In this document: piece by piece, positions 1-8,400 of the stretch
How positions within the stretch are numbered: position 1 is the stretch's first letter
Layout of the letters: every line of letters starts with the position of its first letter
Source of the DNA: Flavobacteriaceae bacterium UBA3611
GTDB taxonomy: Bacteria > Bacteroidota > Bacteroidia > Flavobacteriales > Flavobacteriaceae
DNA: 64,000 nucleotides
Assembly (NCBI GenBank): GCA_002375495.1
Contig: DFLU01000006.1
Location: 129,060 to 193,059, forward strand
Direction: 5' to 3'
Program-made: the position numbers and the translations under genes
Notes under the pieces: model-generated
The model's database searches: none
What the model was told of the DNA's origin: nothing
What the model saw: only the letters and a program-made list of their open reading frames with translations

Positions 1-1
1 C

Positions 2-124
2 TTTCTTGAATCCACCTACCCAACAGAGTCATTTGGTTCTTTCACACTAATATTAGGATTGGATACATCGAGCGTTATTGAAACAAATTTTGGTGGCGGA
101 CTTAAATATAGTTATGCTTTTTAG
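2..124 (+). CDS. C-terminal end of an outer-membrane beta-barrel-like protein (partial)
   Basis: This is an open frame entering from the left edge and ending at TAG 122-124. The 40 visible residues alternate polar and hydrophobic residues and finish GGGLKYSYAF, with a terminal phenylalanine. That is typical of the last strand of an outer-membrane barrel recognised by the BAM machinery. The start and most of the gene lie outside the window, so the family cannot be named. It is convergent with the DUF421 gene and overlaps its stop by four bases. Confidence 0.55.
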   Translation, partial: FLESTYPTESFGSFTLILGLDTSSVIETNFGGGLKYSYAF

Positions 125-663
125 CGGGTAACTCCCTGTAAAAGTTCTTCAGCAAGTGGTTCGTCCCCTCTGGTATGCAATACTGAAATATCTCCTGTAA
201 CTTCAAATACAACGGCACGAACTTCAGAAAACTCAATCACGTTCGCTTCCCTCAACTTAGCATATAAATCTGAAATGCTCACATTGGCTTTCGATAAATT
301 TTGGTGCAGAACAGTTCCATCTCTCATGAGCAAGATGGGCGTATTGGTAGCCACATTTTGAAAGGTGCTCGATTTCCGAATAAAAAAAGAATACAATGTT
401 TGCAATAGAATAATAAGAAAAAGTGCTACGCCTCCTTTTAAAATTGAATAATCTGTGCTTCCAATTACATCTGCAAAAATAGAACCCATGGCAATCGTAG
501 TAGCAAAATCGATGCTGGTCATTTTAGCAAAGGTGCGTAAACCGAAAATGCGCGAGTAGATGAGAATGATCACAAATATTGCAACCACCGAAACAGAACT
601 TTTTATAATGATAGTTTGATTTGCATAGAGCCAGTTTTCCATAATAGTGAAGTTTAGAATCAT
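121..663 (-). CDS. DUF421 family membrane protein (YetF-like)
   Basis: A 180-residue protein. The N-terminal half has about three hydrophobic helices (roughly residues 18-36, 50-66, 76-94). The motif RIFGLRTFAKMTSIDFATTIAMGS is the DUF421 signature region. A soluble C-terminal part follows (about 100-180), beginning with the typical 'TPILLMRDGTV' strand and containing 'LREANVIEFSEVRAVVFEVTGDISVL'. Family members such as YetF are membrane proteins of poorly defined role, some linked to spore germination or stress. Length and architecture are normal for the family. The downstream neighbour is convergent, so it is probably monocistronic. Family assignment is secure; the function is unknown. Confidence 0.85.
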   Translation of the reverse strand: MILNFTIMENWLYANQTIIIKSSVSVVAIFVIILIYSRIFGLRTFAKMTSIDFATTIAMGSIFADVIGSTDYSILKGGVALFLIILLQTLYSFFIRKSSTFQNVATNTPILLMRDGTVLHQNLSKANVSISDLYAKLREANVIEFSEVRAVVFEVTGDISVLHTRGDEPLAEELLQGVTR

Positions 664-771
664 AAATTACGAAGAAGCAAAGAATCAATCTATTTTTTAC
701 AAAATATTTAAGAACAAACGGGTTGTGATAGACCATGGAAAGCGTAGTTTTGCAAAACTAAATTTGAAAGG

Positions 772-1230
772 TTGATAAAAGAAACAATCATAGCGATTTT
801 ATGGAGTCTTTCTCCATTTGGAGAGGCTAAAGTGGGCATTCCGTACGGAATTGCAAACGGTCTGAATCCGTTCTTTGTGTTTGTTATCTGCCTTGGAGCC
901 AATATAATGGTGTTCCCAATTATGTTGTTTTTCCTGAAATACGTGAATTCTTCACTATTGCGATGGCGCTTTTATAAAAAAGCTGCTATTTGGGTAGCCC
1001 GAAGAGCCAAAACAGGTTCTGGAAACAAGATTGAAAAATACGGTTTTTGGGGACTCATTTTTTTTGTTTCAATACCGCTCCCTGGTACTGGAGTATATGC
1101 AGGTACCATTGCGGCCTATATCTTTAAAATTGAGCGTAGCAAAGCTTTTTGGGCCAATGCCATTGGCATCACAATTTCTTCAATAATCGTTTGGGTTACT
1201 ACCTACCTTACCGTAGAGGGAGTGGCTTAA
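772..1230 (+). CDS. Small multi-drug export family protein (COG2426-type)
   Basis: A 152-residue membrane protein beginning at TTG 772; no in-frame ATG gives a better N-terminus. It has a conserved N-terminal 'SLSPFGEAKVGIPYGIANGLNP', hydrophobic helices near residues 32-55 and 90-112, the 'GFWGLIFFVSIPLPGTGVYAGTIAA' block, and a C-terminal helix (about 127-145). These are the hallmarks of the Sm_multidrug_ex family (PF06695). The 'multidrug' label comes from a weak historical annotation and the substrate is not known. The gene is divergent from the DUF421 gene and apparently alone. Confidence 0.8.
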   Translation: MIKETIIAILWSLSPFGEAKVGIPYGIANGLNPFFVFVICLGANIMVFPIMLFFLKYVNSSLLRWRFYKKAAIWVARRAKTGSGNKIEKYGFWGLIFFVSIPLPGTGVYAGTIAAYIFKIERSKAFWANAIGITISSIIVWVTTYLTVEGVA

Positions 1231-1340
1231 ATCTTTATAATTTACACATTTTCAGAAATATACGTGTTTTTACGTATAGTACATTCATTTAGGTAATTGT
1301 AGTTTAGCCCTAATATTAACCAACTAAATTATAATATATT

Positions 1341-1856
1341 ATGGAACCATTTTTAGGACAAATACAAGCATTCGGATTTAATTTTGCACCACGAGGTTGG
1401 TCAAAATGTGAAGGACAACTATTACCAATATCTCAGTGGACGGCTCTTTTTTCATTATTGGGAACTACTTTTGGAGGAGACGGAAGAACAACCTTCGGTT
1501 TACCTGATTTACGCAGCAGATCTATTGTTGGCATGGGACAAGGTCCTGGACTAGACAATATTACATGGGGTGAAAAAGGAGGAAATTACACACACACCCT
1601 AACTACGCAACAAATGCCATCGCATGCACATTCGGTGCAAGTTGCTGTAAATTCAGGAGCTGGAGACGAGGCTAATCCAACTTCTTTTATTGCAAGCCAT
1701 GCAGGAGGATTTTCTGAAGAATCGACTGCCAATGCACATTTAGGCGGAGTAACGTCACAAAACGTTGGTGGAAATCAGCCGTATAACACTCGGAATCCGT
1801 TTTTAGGGATAAACGTATGTATTGCGATGGTCGGAATATTTCCATCTAGAAACTAA
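1341..1856 (+). CDS. Phage tail-collar domain protein (MdpB-like), copy 1
   Basis: A 171-residue protein consisting almost entirely of a tail-collar domain (PF07484). It opens with 'EPFLGQIQAFGFNFAPRGWSKCEGQLLPIS' and continues with 'LFSLLGTTFGGDGRTTFGLPDLRSR' and the 'GQGPGLDNITWGEKGG..HTLTTQQMPSHAHS' block. This is the COG4675 'microcystin-dependent protein' type, found in many non-phage loci. No signal peptide is visible. It is clearly paralogous to the gene at 3671-4201: both contain SHAGxFSEEST and end in GIFPSRN. No other tail genes lie nearby, so it is probably a bacterial surface or appendage-tip component rather than prophage. It ends at a strong terminator. Confidence 0.88.
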   Translation: MEPFLGQIQAFGFNFAPRGWSKCEGQLLPISQWTALFSLLGTTFGGDGRTTFGLPDLRSRSIVGMGQGPGLDNITWGEKGGNYTHTLTTQQMPSHAHSVQVAVNSGAGDEANPTSFIASHAGGFSEESTANAHLGGVTSQNVGGNQPYNTRNPFLGINVCIAMVGIFPSRN

Positions 1857-1879
1857 GCGTACTTATTATTAAAATTTAA

Positions 1880-1909
1880 GGGACAAGACAGCTGTTTTGT
1901 CCCTTTTTT
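1880..1909. terminator. Rho-independent terminator between convergent genes
   Basis: GGGACAAGAC / AGCT / GTTTTGTCCC forms a 10-bp stem (one G:T pair) with a 4-base loop, followed by TTTTTT on the + strand. It lies between the collar gene and the convergent methyltransferase gene, whose stop is at 1908. It may serve both strands. Confidence 0.85.
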
Positions 1910-2933
1910 AGTTGACTAAAACTTCAAGATGCGGCGATGTGCCTGTTATATAGGTTGCAATTAGCTGGTTAAATTCTTTTTTCCCATCAAACACCCCCAC
2001 ATATAACGGAGCTGTGAGTCCGCTTTCAGAGCGACTTACTATTTCTTCTTTGTAAATTTTTATCGTTGTAGTTATAGCAAGAGTAATCTGAGTGTTATTA
2101 AACGCTTTAGGAAGTAAAACCGTTTTGGGTGTAAACGAAATTCTAGGGTTTTGAAACGATTGTTTATTTAAAAATAGATCTTTGTTTAAGCTGAATACGC
2201 GTTCGGTAAATTCAAAATTTGAAATATCGTTATCGTCGGTACTTTTTGATTCCCCTAATTTTTGGTTCGAACACACAGCTATTGCCAGGTCTATTTGTTC
2301 TGGAATTAAAATAACATCTTTACTGGTTTGTTTAACCAAATTTTCGGTGATTTCTACTTGTGGTTCTCGCGCTAATGCGTGCTGCAAACATTCAACCACA
2401 ATAATATCAATAGTTTCCGGGTGTACTAAATTAATTTTAGTGGCATCACATTGTATAGCTTCTTTTATGAAACGCTGCAGCCCTAGTTTTTCAATAATTT
2501 TAAAAGCAGATTGATGGCTTGCAGGGTTTACTTCAAGAAGTGTAAGTTGAATTTCTTCCGAAGAAAACTTCGTCAGTAAGGGTAGTGCCAAGGTCGCGAA
2601 CGGCCCCGTGCCGGCGTATAAAATTTCTACTGGTTTGTTGCGCTTAATCAATAGATCTGTCACTGCGTTGTAAATTCCCTGGCAGAATCGCTTCGTTCTA
2701 TATGTGTCCTGGGCACATGAAGCCGCCCATTTAGATGCGATGGCAACACCGCTTTTTAGTTCTAAATTCTGTTGTTGTTCAGGACTATCGAAGTTTAAGG
2801 GTGAAAGTTCTCGCAAAAGCAAATCGTACGATTTAATTGCCTCTTGCAATTCGCAATCTTCTATTTCTTTACTGAAAAGAATGGTAGCAATACCTTCAAG
2901 TCTTTTAAAATAGTCGAGTGTCTTCGTGTTCAT
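1908..2933 (-). CDS. Class I SAM-dependent methyltransferase-like protein
   Basis: A 341-residue soluble protein. The central part shows a Rossmann methyltransferase core: motif I 'VEILYAGTGPFATLALPLL' (about residues 101-119), the acidic strand 'LTLLEVNP' (about 130-137), then 'CDATKI' and 'IDIIVVECLQHAL', resembling the double-E region of protein-arginine-type methyltransferases. A helical N-terminal domain (1-90) and a beta-rich C-terminal part (200-341) complete the fold. The substrate is unknown. It lies inside the tail-collar cluster on the opposite strand to the other members, so a role in modifying one of those surface proteins or a ligand is possible but is only inference from neighbourhood. 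Confidence 0.6.
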   Translation of the reverse strand: MNTKTLDYFKRLEGIATILFSKEIEDCELQEAIKSYDLLLRELSPLNFDSPEQQQNLELKSGVAIASKWAASCAQDTYRTKRFCQGIYNAVTDLLIKRNKPVEILYAGTGPFATLALPLLTKFSSEEIQLTLLEVNPASHQSAFKIIEKLGLQRFIKEAIQCDATKINLVHPETIDIIVVECLQHALAREPQVEITENLVKQTSKDVILIPEQIDLAIAVCSNQKLGESKSTDDNDISNFEFTERVFSLNKDLFLNKQSFQNPRISFTPKTVLLPKAFNNTQITLAITTTIKIYKEEIVSRSESGLTAPLYVGVFDGKKEFNQLIATYITGTSPHLEVLVN

Positions 2934-2966
2934 TAATAAAAAGTTCGTCCTAAAATAAAACTTATT

Positions 2967-3089
2967 ATGAAATCTTTAGCGGTTTCAAAAGAAACTTCTG
3001 AAGAAAAGGATATTCAACTTACAATTGACGCCGATTGTCGATTATTTATTAAAAACTCATTTTCTTTTTATATCTTTAAAATCAACTAA
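2967..3089 (+). CDS. Possible 40-residue leader ORF
   Basis: ATG 2967 to TAA 3089 encodes a 40-residue peptide (MKSLAVSKETSEEKDIQLTI...). It lies in the divergent region between the methyltransferase and the dioxygenase-fold gene and stops 12 bases before the latter. It has no recognised domain. It may be a leader peptide or chance. Confidence 0.25.
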   Translation: MKSLAVSKETSEEKDIQLTIDADCRLFIKNSFSFYIFKIN

Positions 3090-3101
3090 TTAACTGAAAT
3101 T

Positions 3102-3647
3102 ATGCATAAAAATACTCCCCGCAGAGCATTTCTGCAGAAAACGCTATTAGCTACAGGTGGTCTTAGTCTCCTTTCTACACAATCTGTAAGCGCTCTTACT
3201 AAGTCTAGCCCTATTGAAGGTTATAATCCGTTTACAGAAGAAAAAACAGATTTAAGAACCAATGTATTTGGTAAGCATTTAGTGGTTACCGGAAAAGTAT
3301 ATGACAGCTCTGGAAAGCTACCGTTAAAAAATACACTGGTCGAAGTATGGCACTTAACTCCAGGTAGCAAGAAATATAGACACCGAGGAAAGATGTATAC
3401 AGATGCCCAAGGACGCTATCGATTTGTGACAGACCTTCCTGAAAAGGACGCCTCTCTAACTGCCAAAGTAAATTTTAAGGTTTCGCATGGCGATTCAGAG
3501 CAATTTACAAGCTTGCTTCTTGGTGCGAAAGATGCTTATATACGATGTGATCATTGGGAGAAAAATAATCGGTTGGGCGACAAGCTTTTCCCTTCTTCAT
3601 CTTCTTTTCTGAACACAAGAACGATACAATTCAACATTTCAATATAA
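3102..3647 (+). CDS. Intradiol-dioxygenase-fold protein with TAT-like signal
   Basis: A 181-residue protein. The N-terminus 'PRRAFLQKTLLATGGLSLLSTQSVSALT' is a twin-arginine-like signal (RR followed by F-L and a hydrophobic run). Residues about 60-115 match the beta-sandwich of intradiol ring-cleavage dioxygenases: 'VTGKVYDSSGKLPLKNTLVEVWH', then 'YRHRGKMYTDAQGRYRFVTDLP'. The usual C-terminal iron-ligand motif (Tyr...P-x-HIH) is not visible; the region reads 'AKVNFKVSHGDSEQF'. It may therefore be a non-catalytic or divergent member of the fold. It sits 23 bases upstream of the second tail-collar gene and is probably cotranscribed with it. Confidence 0.65.
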   Translation: MHKNTPRRAFLQKTLLATGGLSLLSTQSVSALTKSSPIEGYNPFTEEKTDLRTNVFGKHLVVTGKVYDSSGKLPLKNTLVEVWHLTPGSKKYRHRGKMYTDAQGRYRFVTDLPEKDASLTAKVNFKVSHGDSEQFTSLLLGAKDAYIRCDHWEKNNRLGDKLFPSSSSFLNTRTIQFNISI

Positions 3648-3670
3648 CTAACCACTAAATACAATTTATT

Positions 3671-4201
3671 ATGGAAGGAACTTTAGCAGTCATCTGGATG
3701 TTTGCAGGAAATTTTGCACCAAGAAATTGGGCCTATTGCCAAGGACAGATATTAGCGATCCAACAAAATCAAGCCTTATTTTCTCTCTTAGGAACTAATT
3801 ATGGCGGTGATGGTAGAACCACATTTGCCTTGCCAGATTTTCGTGGAAGAGTAGCCGTAGGATTTGGAAACGGACCAGGATTATCGAATAGACCTTTGGC
3901 ACAACGAGCGGGCCAAGAAACGCACACGCTTACCCAATTGGAAATGCCTAATCATACCCACCCTTTAAGCACAACTGTAGCCATAAATACCGCAAGTGGA
4001 GATGAAGCAGCAAATAATGGTCAATTTTTAGCAAGCCATGCTGGCGCGTTTAGTGAAGAATCTACTGCAGGAGCGGCGCTCGGTGGTGTGTCTTCGCAAA
4101 TAGGCAACACAGGTGGAGGTCAGGCCCATAACAATATGCAGCCCTTTTTGGTGATGAACTATGTGATTTGCCTGTCAGGTATTTTTCCGTCAAGAAACTA
4201 A
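3671..4201 (+). CDS. Phage tail-collar domain protein (MdpB-like), copy 2
   Basis: A 176-residue tail-collar protein, paralogue of the gene at 1341-1856. It contains 'MFAGNFAPRNWAYCQGQILAI', 'LFSLLGTNYGGDGRTTFALPDFRGR', 'GNGPGLSNRPLAQRAGQETHTLTQLEMPNHTH', and ends GIFPSRN. The variable middle (about residues 105-155) differs most between copies, as expected if this part carries binding specificity. No signal peptide is seen. It is followed after 7 bases by the binding-protein-like gene, so the two are probably translated from one message. Confidence 0.88.
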   Translation: MEGTLAVIWMFAGNFAPRNWAYCQGQILAIQQNQALFSLLGTNYGGDGRTTFALPDFRGRVAVGFGNGPGLSNRPLAQRAGQETHTLTQLEMPNHTHPLSTTVAINTASGDEAANNGQFLASHAGAFSEESTAGAALGGVSSQIGNTGGGQAHNNMQPFLVMNYVICLSGIFPSRN

Positions 4202-4208
4202 TAGGTTC

Positions 4209-5345
4209 ATGACGTTACAAATTGCCGTATTACTGCCAAAATCGGACATGTTTCCGACCTTGGCAAAAGATTTCTTACAAGGATTAAAATTGGCATTAAA
4301 CACATCGAAACCCGATCTGGATGTTAATTTTATTATTGAGATGACAGGGTTGGCGAATGAAGAATCGCTATTAAAAACCTGTGAAAAGCTTTTAATAGAA
4401 GATACTATCGATCTTGCCATTGGTTTTTGTGCAGACAACTTGATAGATGACTTTACCACGCTTTTCAACAGCTATAAAAAACCATTGATTCGAGTAGATT
4501 TAGGAGCTTCTGTGATCAAAAATGAGCAGGTAAATCCGTATACGCTGCACTATACGTTAAATCTTTGGCAGTCGGCTTATGCTGCAGGATTATATGCAGC
4601 AGAAAATTATGGAAAGAAGGCTTCGTTTTTGGCATCTGCGTACGACGGTGGATATCACCTAAGCGCAGCATTTGCAGAAGGATTTCAGACAGCTGGTGGC
4701 GATATCTTGAGATTTAATGTGGGGCCGATAGATTATAAGCAAACAAATTTTACTGAAATGATAGCCTCCATAGAAAAGGAACAACCCGACGTAATTTTTG
4801 CTGTTTTCAGTTACAAAGAAGGTGTAGAAATATGTAAGCATTTGGCCGATGCTAGTTTCAACGGAAATATCCCCGTGATGGCAATTCCGTTAATGACAGA
4901 TGAGACCATCAATATTGAAGATTCCGGATTGAAAAATGTACAATCTGTTGCATCATGGTCTTTTGTGGATACTTCGGAAGCGATGCAAAAGTTTCAAAAC
5001 AACTTTAAGGACGCTCATGATGAAAATCCAAATGTAATATCCTTATTGGGATATGAAGTGGGCCAAGTGATATTGCATGCACAGGCTGAAGACGGTACAC
5101 TACCTGCGAAAATTTCCGAAGCAATAAAAGATAGACCTTTAAAAACCCCTCGAGGGAAAATTGGCGTGAATAGTAAAAATGAATCGAGGCCAGAATGTTT
5201 TTATGTTCGTGATTTTCAATTCAAAAACCAGCGATACGAGAATCATAAAATAGCAGAATTAAATAATCCTGTTTCAGAAGAACTTCTTGAAAAATTTCAA
5301 CAATGGCCTAACCCAAGTTGGCAAAATCCGTATCAATGTACGTAG
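4209..5345 (+). CDS. Periplasmic-binding-protein fold (type I, Peripla_BP_6-like), no signal peptide
   Basis: A 378-residue protein with the two-lobed fold of branched-chain amino-acid-type ABC binding proteins: 'IAVLLPKSDMFPTLAKDFLQGLKLALN' at the N-terminus, the hinge region 'DLAIGFCADNLIDDFTTLFNSYKKPLIRVD', then 'LYAAENYGKKASFLASAYDGGYHLSAAFAEGF' and 'QPDVIFAVFSYKEGVEICKHL'. The protein begins directly at the first beta strand (MTLQIAVLLP), so no Sec or lipoprotein signal is present and no permease or ATPase genes adjoin. A cytoplasmic ligand-sensing role, or export by another route with the neighbouring collar proteins, is more likely than classic uptake. It is 7 bases after collar copy 2. 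Confidence 0.75.
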   Translation: MTLQIAVLLPKSDMFPTLAKDFLQGLKLALNTSKPDLDVNFIIEMTGLANEESLLKTCEKLLIEDTIDLAIGFCADNLIDDFTTLFNSYKKPLIRVDLGASVIKNEQVNPYTLHYTLNLWQSAYAAGLYAAENYGKKASFLASAYDGGYHLSAAFAEGFQTAGGDILRFNVGPIDYKQTNFTEMIASIEKEQPDVIFAVFSYKEGVEICKHLADASFNGNIPVMAIPLMTDETINIEDSGLKNVQSVASWSFVDTSEAMQKFQNNFKDAHDENPNVISLLGYEVGQVILHAQAEDGTLPAKISEAIKDRPLKTPRGKIGVNSKNESRPECFYVRDFQFKNQRYENHKIAELNNPVSEELLEKFQQWPNPSWQNPYQCT

Positions 5346-5459
5346 CTGCAAATTACGTAGAAGTACGTATTGATAGCTAAAATTAACAAGAGTACATTTG
5401 AGCATATCAAATTGAATTTCAACAAATTGCTTCAAAAAGCAATTTTAAAACTACCAATC

Positions 5460-8400
5460 ATGAAAAAAATTACAGCACTAATTCTTGTTTTTTGTGCCTT
5501 GTTTCAGTTTACTGAAAGTGCTGCGCAAAAAGTTGTGGTCATAGGGATGAATCACGTTTCATCTGGACCAAACACTGATGGTTTTGCTTTTGTAGCTACT
5601 GAAAATATTCCCAACGGAGAAATTATATATTTTACGGAGAATGAATATGTATCAGGAACGAATGCTTTTGACCCTGGTGAAGCGGTCATTATTTACACTT
5701 CTCCCGGTCTGACTACTGGAGATGTAGTGTTTATTGATGAGACGAGTACCAATACATATTCGCTTACCTGTAATTCTGGTTCCGGGGCTATTTGCGGAAC
5801 AGCAGCTCATTCAGCAACAAACGGTAGTTTTTCCGTCTCGACAAATGGTGACGGACTTTATGCGTATGCTGACACCAATGACAATCCCGGTGATGGTATT
5901 TCTGAAATTTACTCGGTATTATACACAGGTTCAGGCGAATTGCCCACCCAAAATGGAGGGAACATACCTGCTGGTCAAAGTCCGTTACCTGATTACCCCA
6001 ATGCGATTGTAGTAGATGGTTTTCCTGATGATGGTGATATCAATGTAGGACCAGATCGGGTAGAATATATGTTCAGCCCAGCATCAATGAGAGATGGTGT
6101 GAGCAAAACAGCTTTAGAAAATCCAACAAACTACCTTAGTTACGTTGCTAACCAAGCATTGTCGGTGGTGCCATTTACCAATCTTAATTTGGGTGGCGCT
6201 AATCCTGTAGCAACACTTTCGGTATCAAGTAACATGATTGCTGAAAATAGTGGGGGTAGTATTACCATAACAGCAACACTCGATGCAGCAGCTACTGCAG
6301 CGACGACCGTGAACTTAACAATCACTGGAACGGCTACCAATGGTGCTGATTATAGCCTGACCGGAACTTCTATTACTATTGCAAATGGTGCAACTACAGG
6401 TTCCATTACACTAAGTCCTACTGGAGATACCACCTTGGAGCCTAACGAGACAGCCATTCTAACTATTGCTTCTGGTACTGGTTATGATGCTGGTAGTCCG
6501 AGTTCGCAAACAATCACGATTACTAATGACGACACAGTCGCTAACACACCTGTGGTGGCTGTAACAGGAACCAACCATAGTGGAACAGATGGATTTTCAT
6601 TTGTGGCTTTAGATGACATTACGGCGGGTACCCAAGTATATTTTACAGATTATGATTATAGCAATGCTACCCTCGCTTTTAGCGCGCCTAGCCAGCAAGG
6701 AGTAATGCTTTGGACCGCTCCTGTGGGTGGCGTAACCAGAGGACAGGTAATCGTGGCAACAGAAACTGCGATGAATGTTTTTACAACAACTTGCGACAGT
6801 GGAACTTGCGGTACAATGACCCTTGTGGCAGGAACTTTTGCGCTAGCAACAGATGGTGAAGCATTTTATGCATATACTGATAGTGATAGTGATCCTACGA
6901 ACGGAGTGACAGAGATATCTTCGGTGTTGTATACTGGTTTAAGTGCATCTCCGGGAGGAAATATTTCGGCAGATCGAAACCCCAATTCAGTTTACACTGG
7001 TGCAATAGTAGTAGATGGCTTTCCAAACGTTTCGGCAAACAGAACAGAATATGATCCTACCAAAAGAAATGTGAACGTAGATCAAGCGGTTTTTCAAAAC
7101 ACAACCAATTGGGTGCATGCGCAAGCAAGTGCTACGCTAGACACCACACCTTTTGCTAATATTATTATTACTACAGGTTCGGCAGACCCTTCTGTATCAG
7201 TTACAGTTTCGCCTGCCACCGTAGTAGAAGACAGTGGTACAGCTATAACATATACGTTTACCTTAAGTGCAGCCGCCACAGCCAGCACAACTATTAATTT
7301 CACGGTAGGAGGTACGGCAACATTTCCTTCAGATTATAGTGTTTCAGGAACTGCAAGTTTTACTGCTACCACGGGAAGTATTGTGATACCTAATGGTGCG
7401 AGTACGGCAGCTTTTACAGCTACCCCAATCGCAGATACTACGGTTGAAACTTTAGAGTCTATTGAAATCATGATAGATTCAGGTACAGGCTATATAGGTG
7501 GTTCTCCAAACGATGCTACAGCAACCATCAGTAATGATGATACTAGTATGTCTGATCCTCTAGTGGCTATCACAGGACTGAACCATGTAACTCCGGATGC
7601 TTTTTCATTCGTAGCGGCGCAAGAAATTCCAGCCAATACAGTTATTTACTTTACCGATAAATCATTTGACAATACAACATTAACCTACGGTCCTAACGAA
7701 ACAGTATTTATGTATACTTCCCCAGGAGTAGCCATTCCGCAAGGAGACGTTATTGTAGTAAAAGAAGATCCAGCAAATACCTATTCATTAACATGTAATG
7801 GCGCCAGTGGTGCTGCCTGTGGAACTATTATAGCTACAGGTGCTTTTAATGCAGCAACGGCAGGAGAAACGTTTTATGCTTATGAAGATAGCGATGCAGA
7901 CCCTACCAATGGTGTTGACGATATCTATGCAGTATTATATACTGGAAACGGCGGAACAGGAATTTCTGGCGGGCCGATTCCAGCAATAGAAGACCCTTCA
8001 GGAATTTATTTGAGTGCTTTGGTGGTTGATGGATTTCCCGCAGTACCGCCAAATCGGACTGAATATGACCCAACACTGAGAAACATTCCAGTTAGTACCG
8101 CTGATTTCGAAAATGTTGCGAATTGGGTACATGCCCAACCGAACGCCGACCTTTCTCCAGTACCTTTCGCAAGTATCGCAATTGTAGCAACCTTTACAGC
8201 TCTGGCCGATCTTTGTATTGACGCAGGGGTGCAAACCGGTCTGGGAGGTGGTTCACCAACAGGCGGCGTATACAGCGGCCCTGGCGTTACAGACGATGGT
8301 AACGGAATGACATATAGCTTCGATCCCGCAGCGGCTGGGGTTGGGGTACATACGTTAACATATTCTGTTTCTGGAAATACAGCCACAGACGATGTAGAAG

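Noticed and set aside
1341..4201. Prophage because of two tail-collar proteins
   Set aside because: No capsid, terminase, portal, lysis or integrase genes occur nearby; MdpB-type collar proteins are common outside phages.
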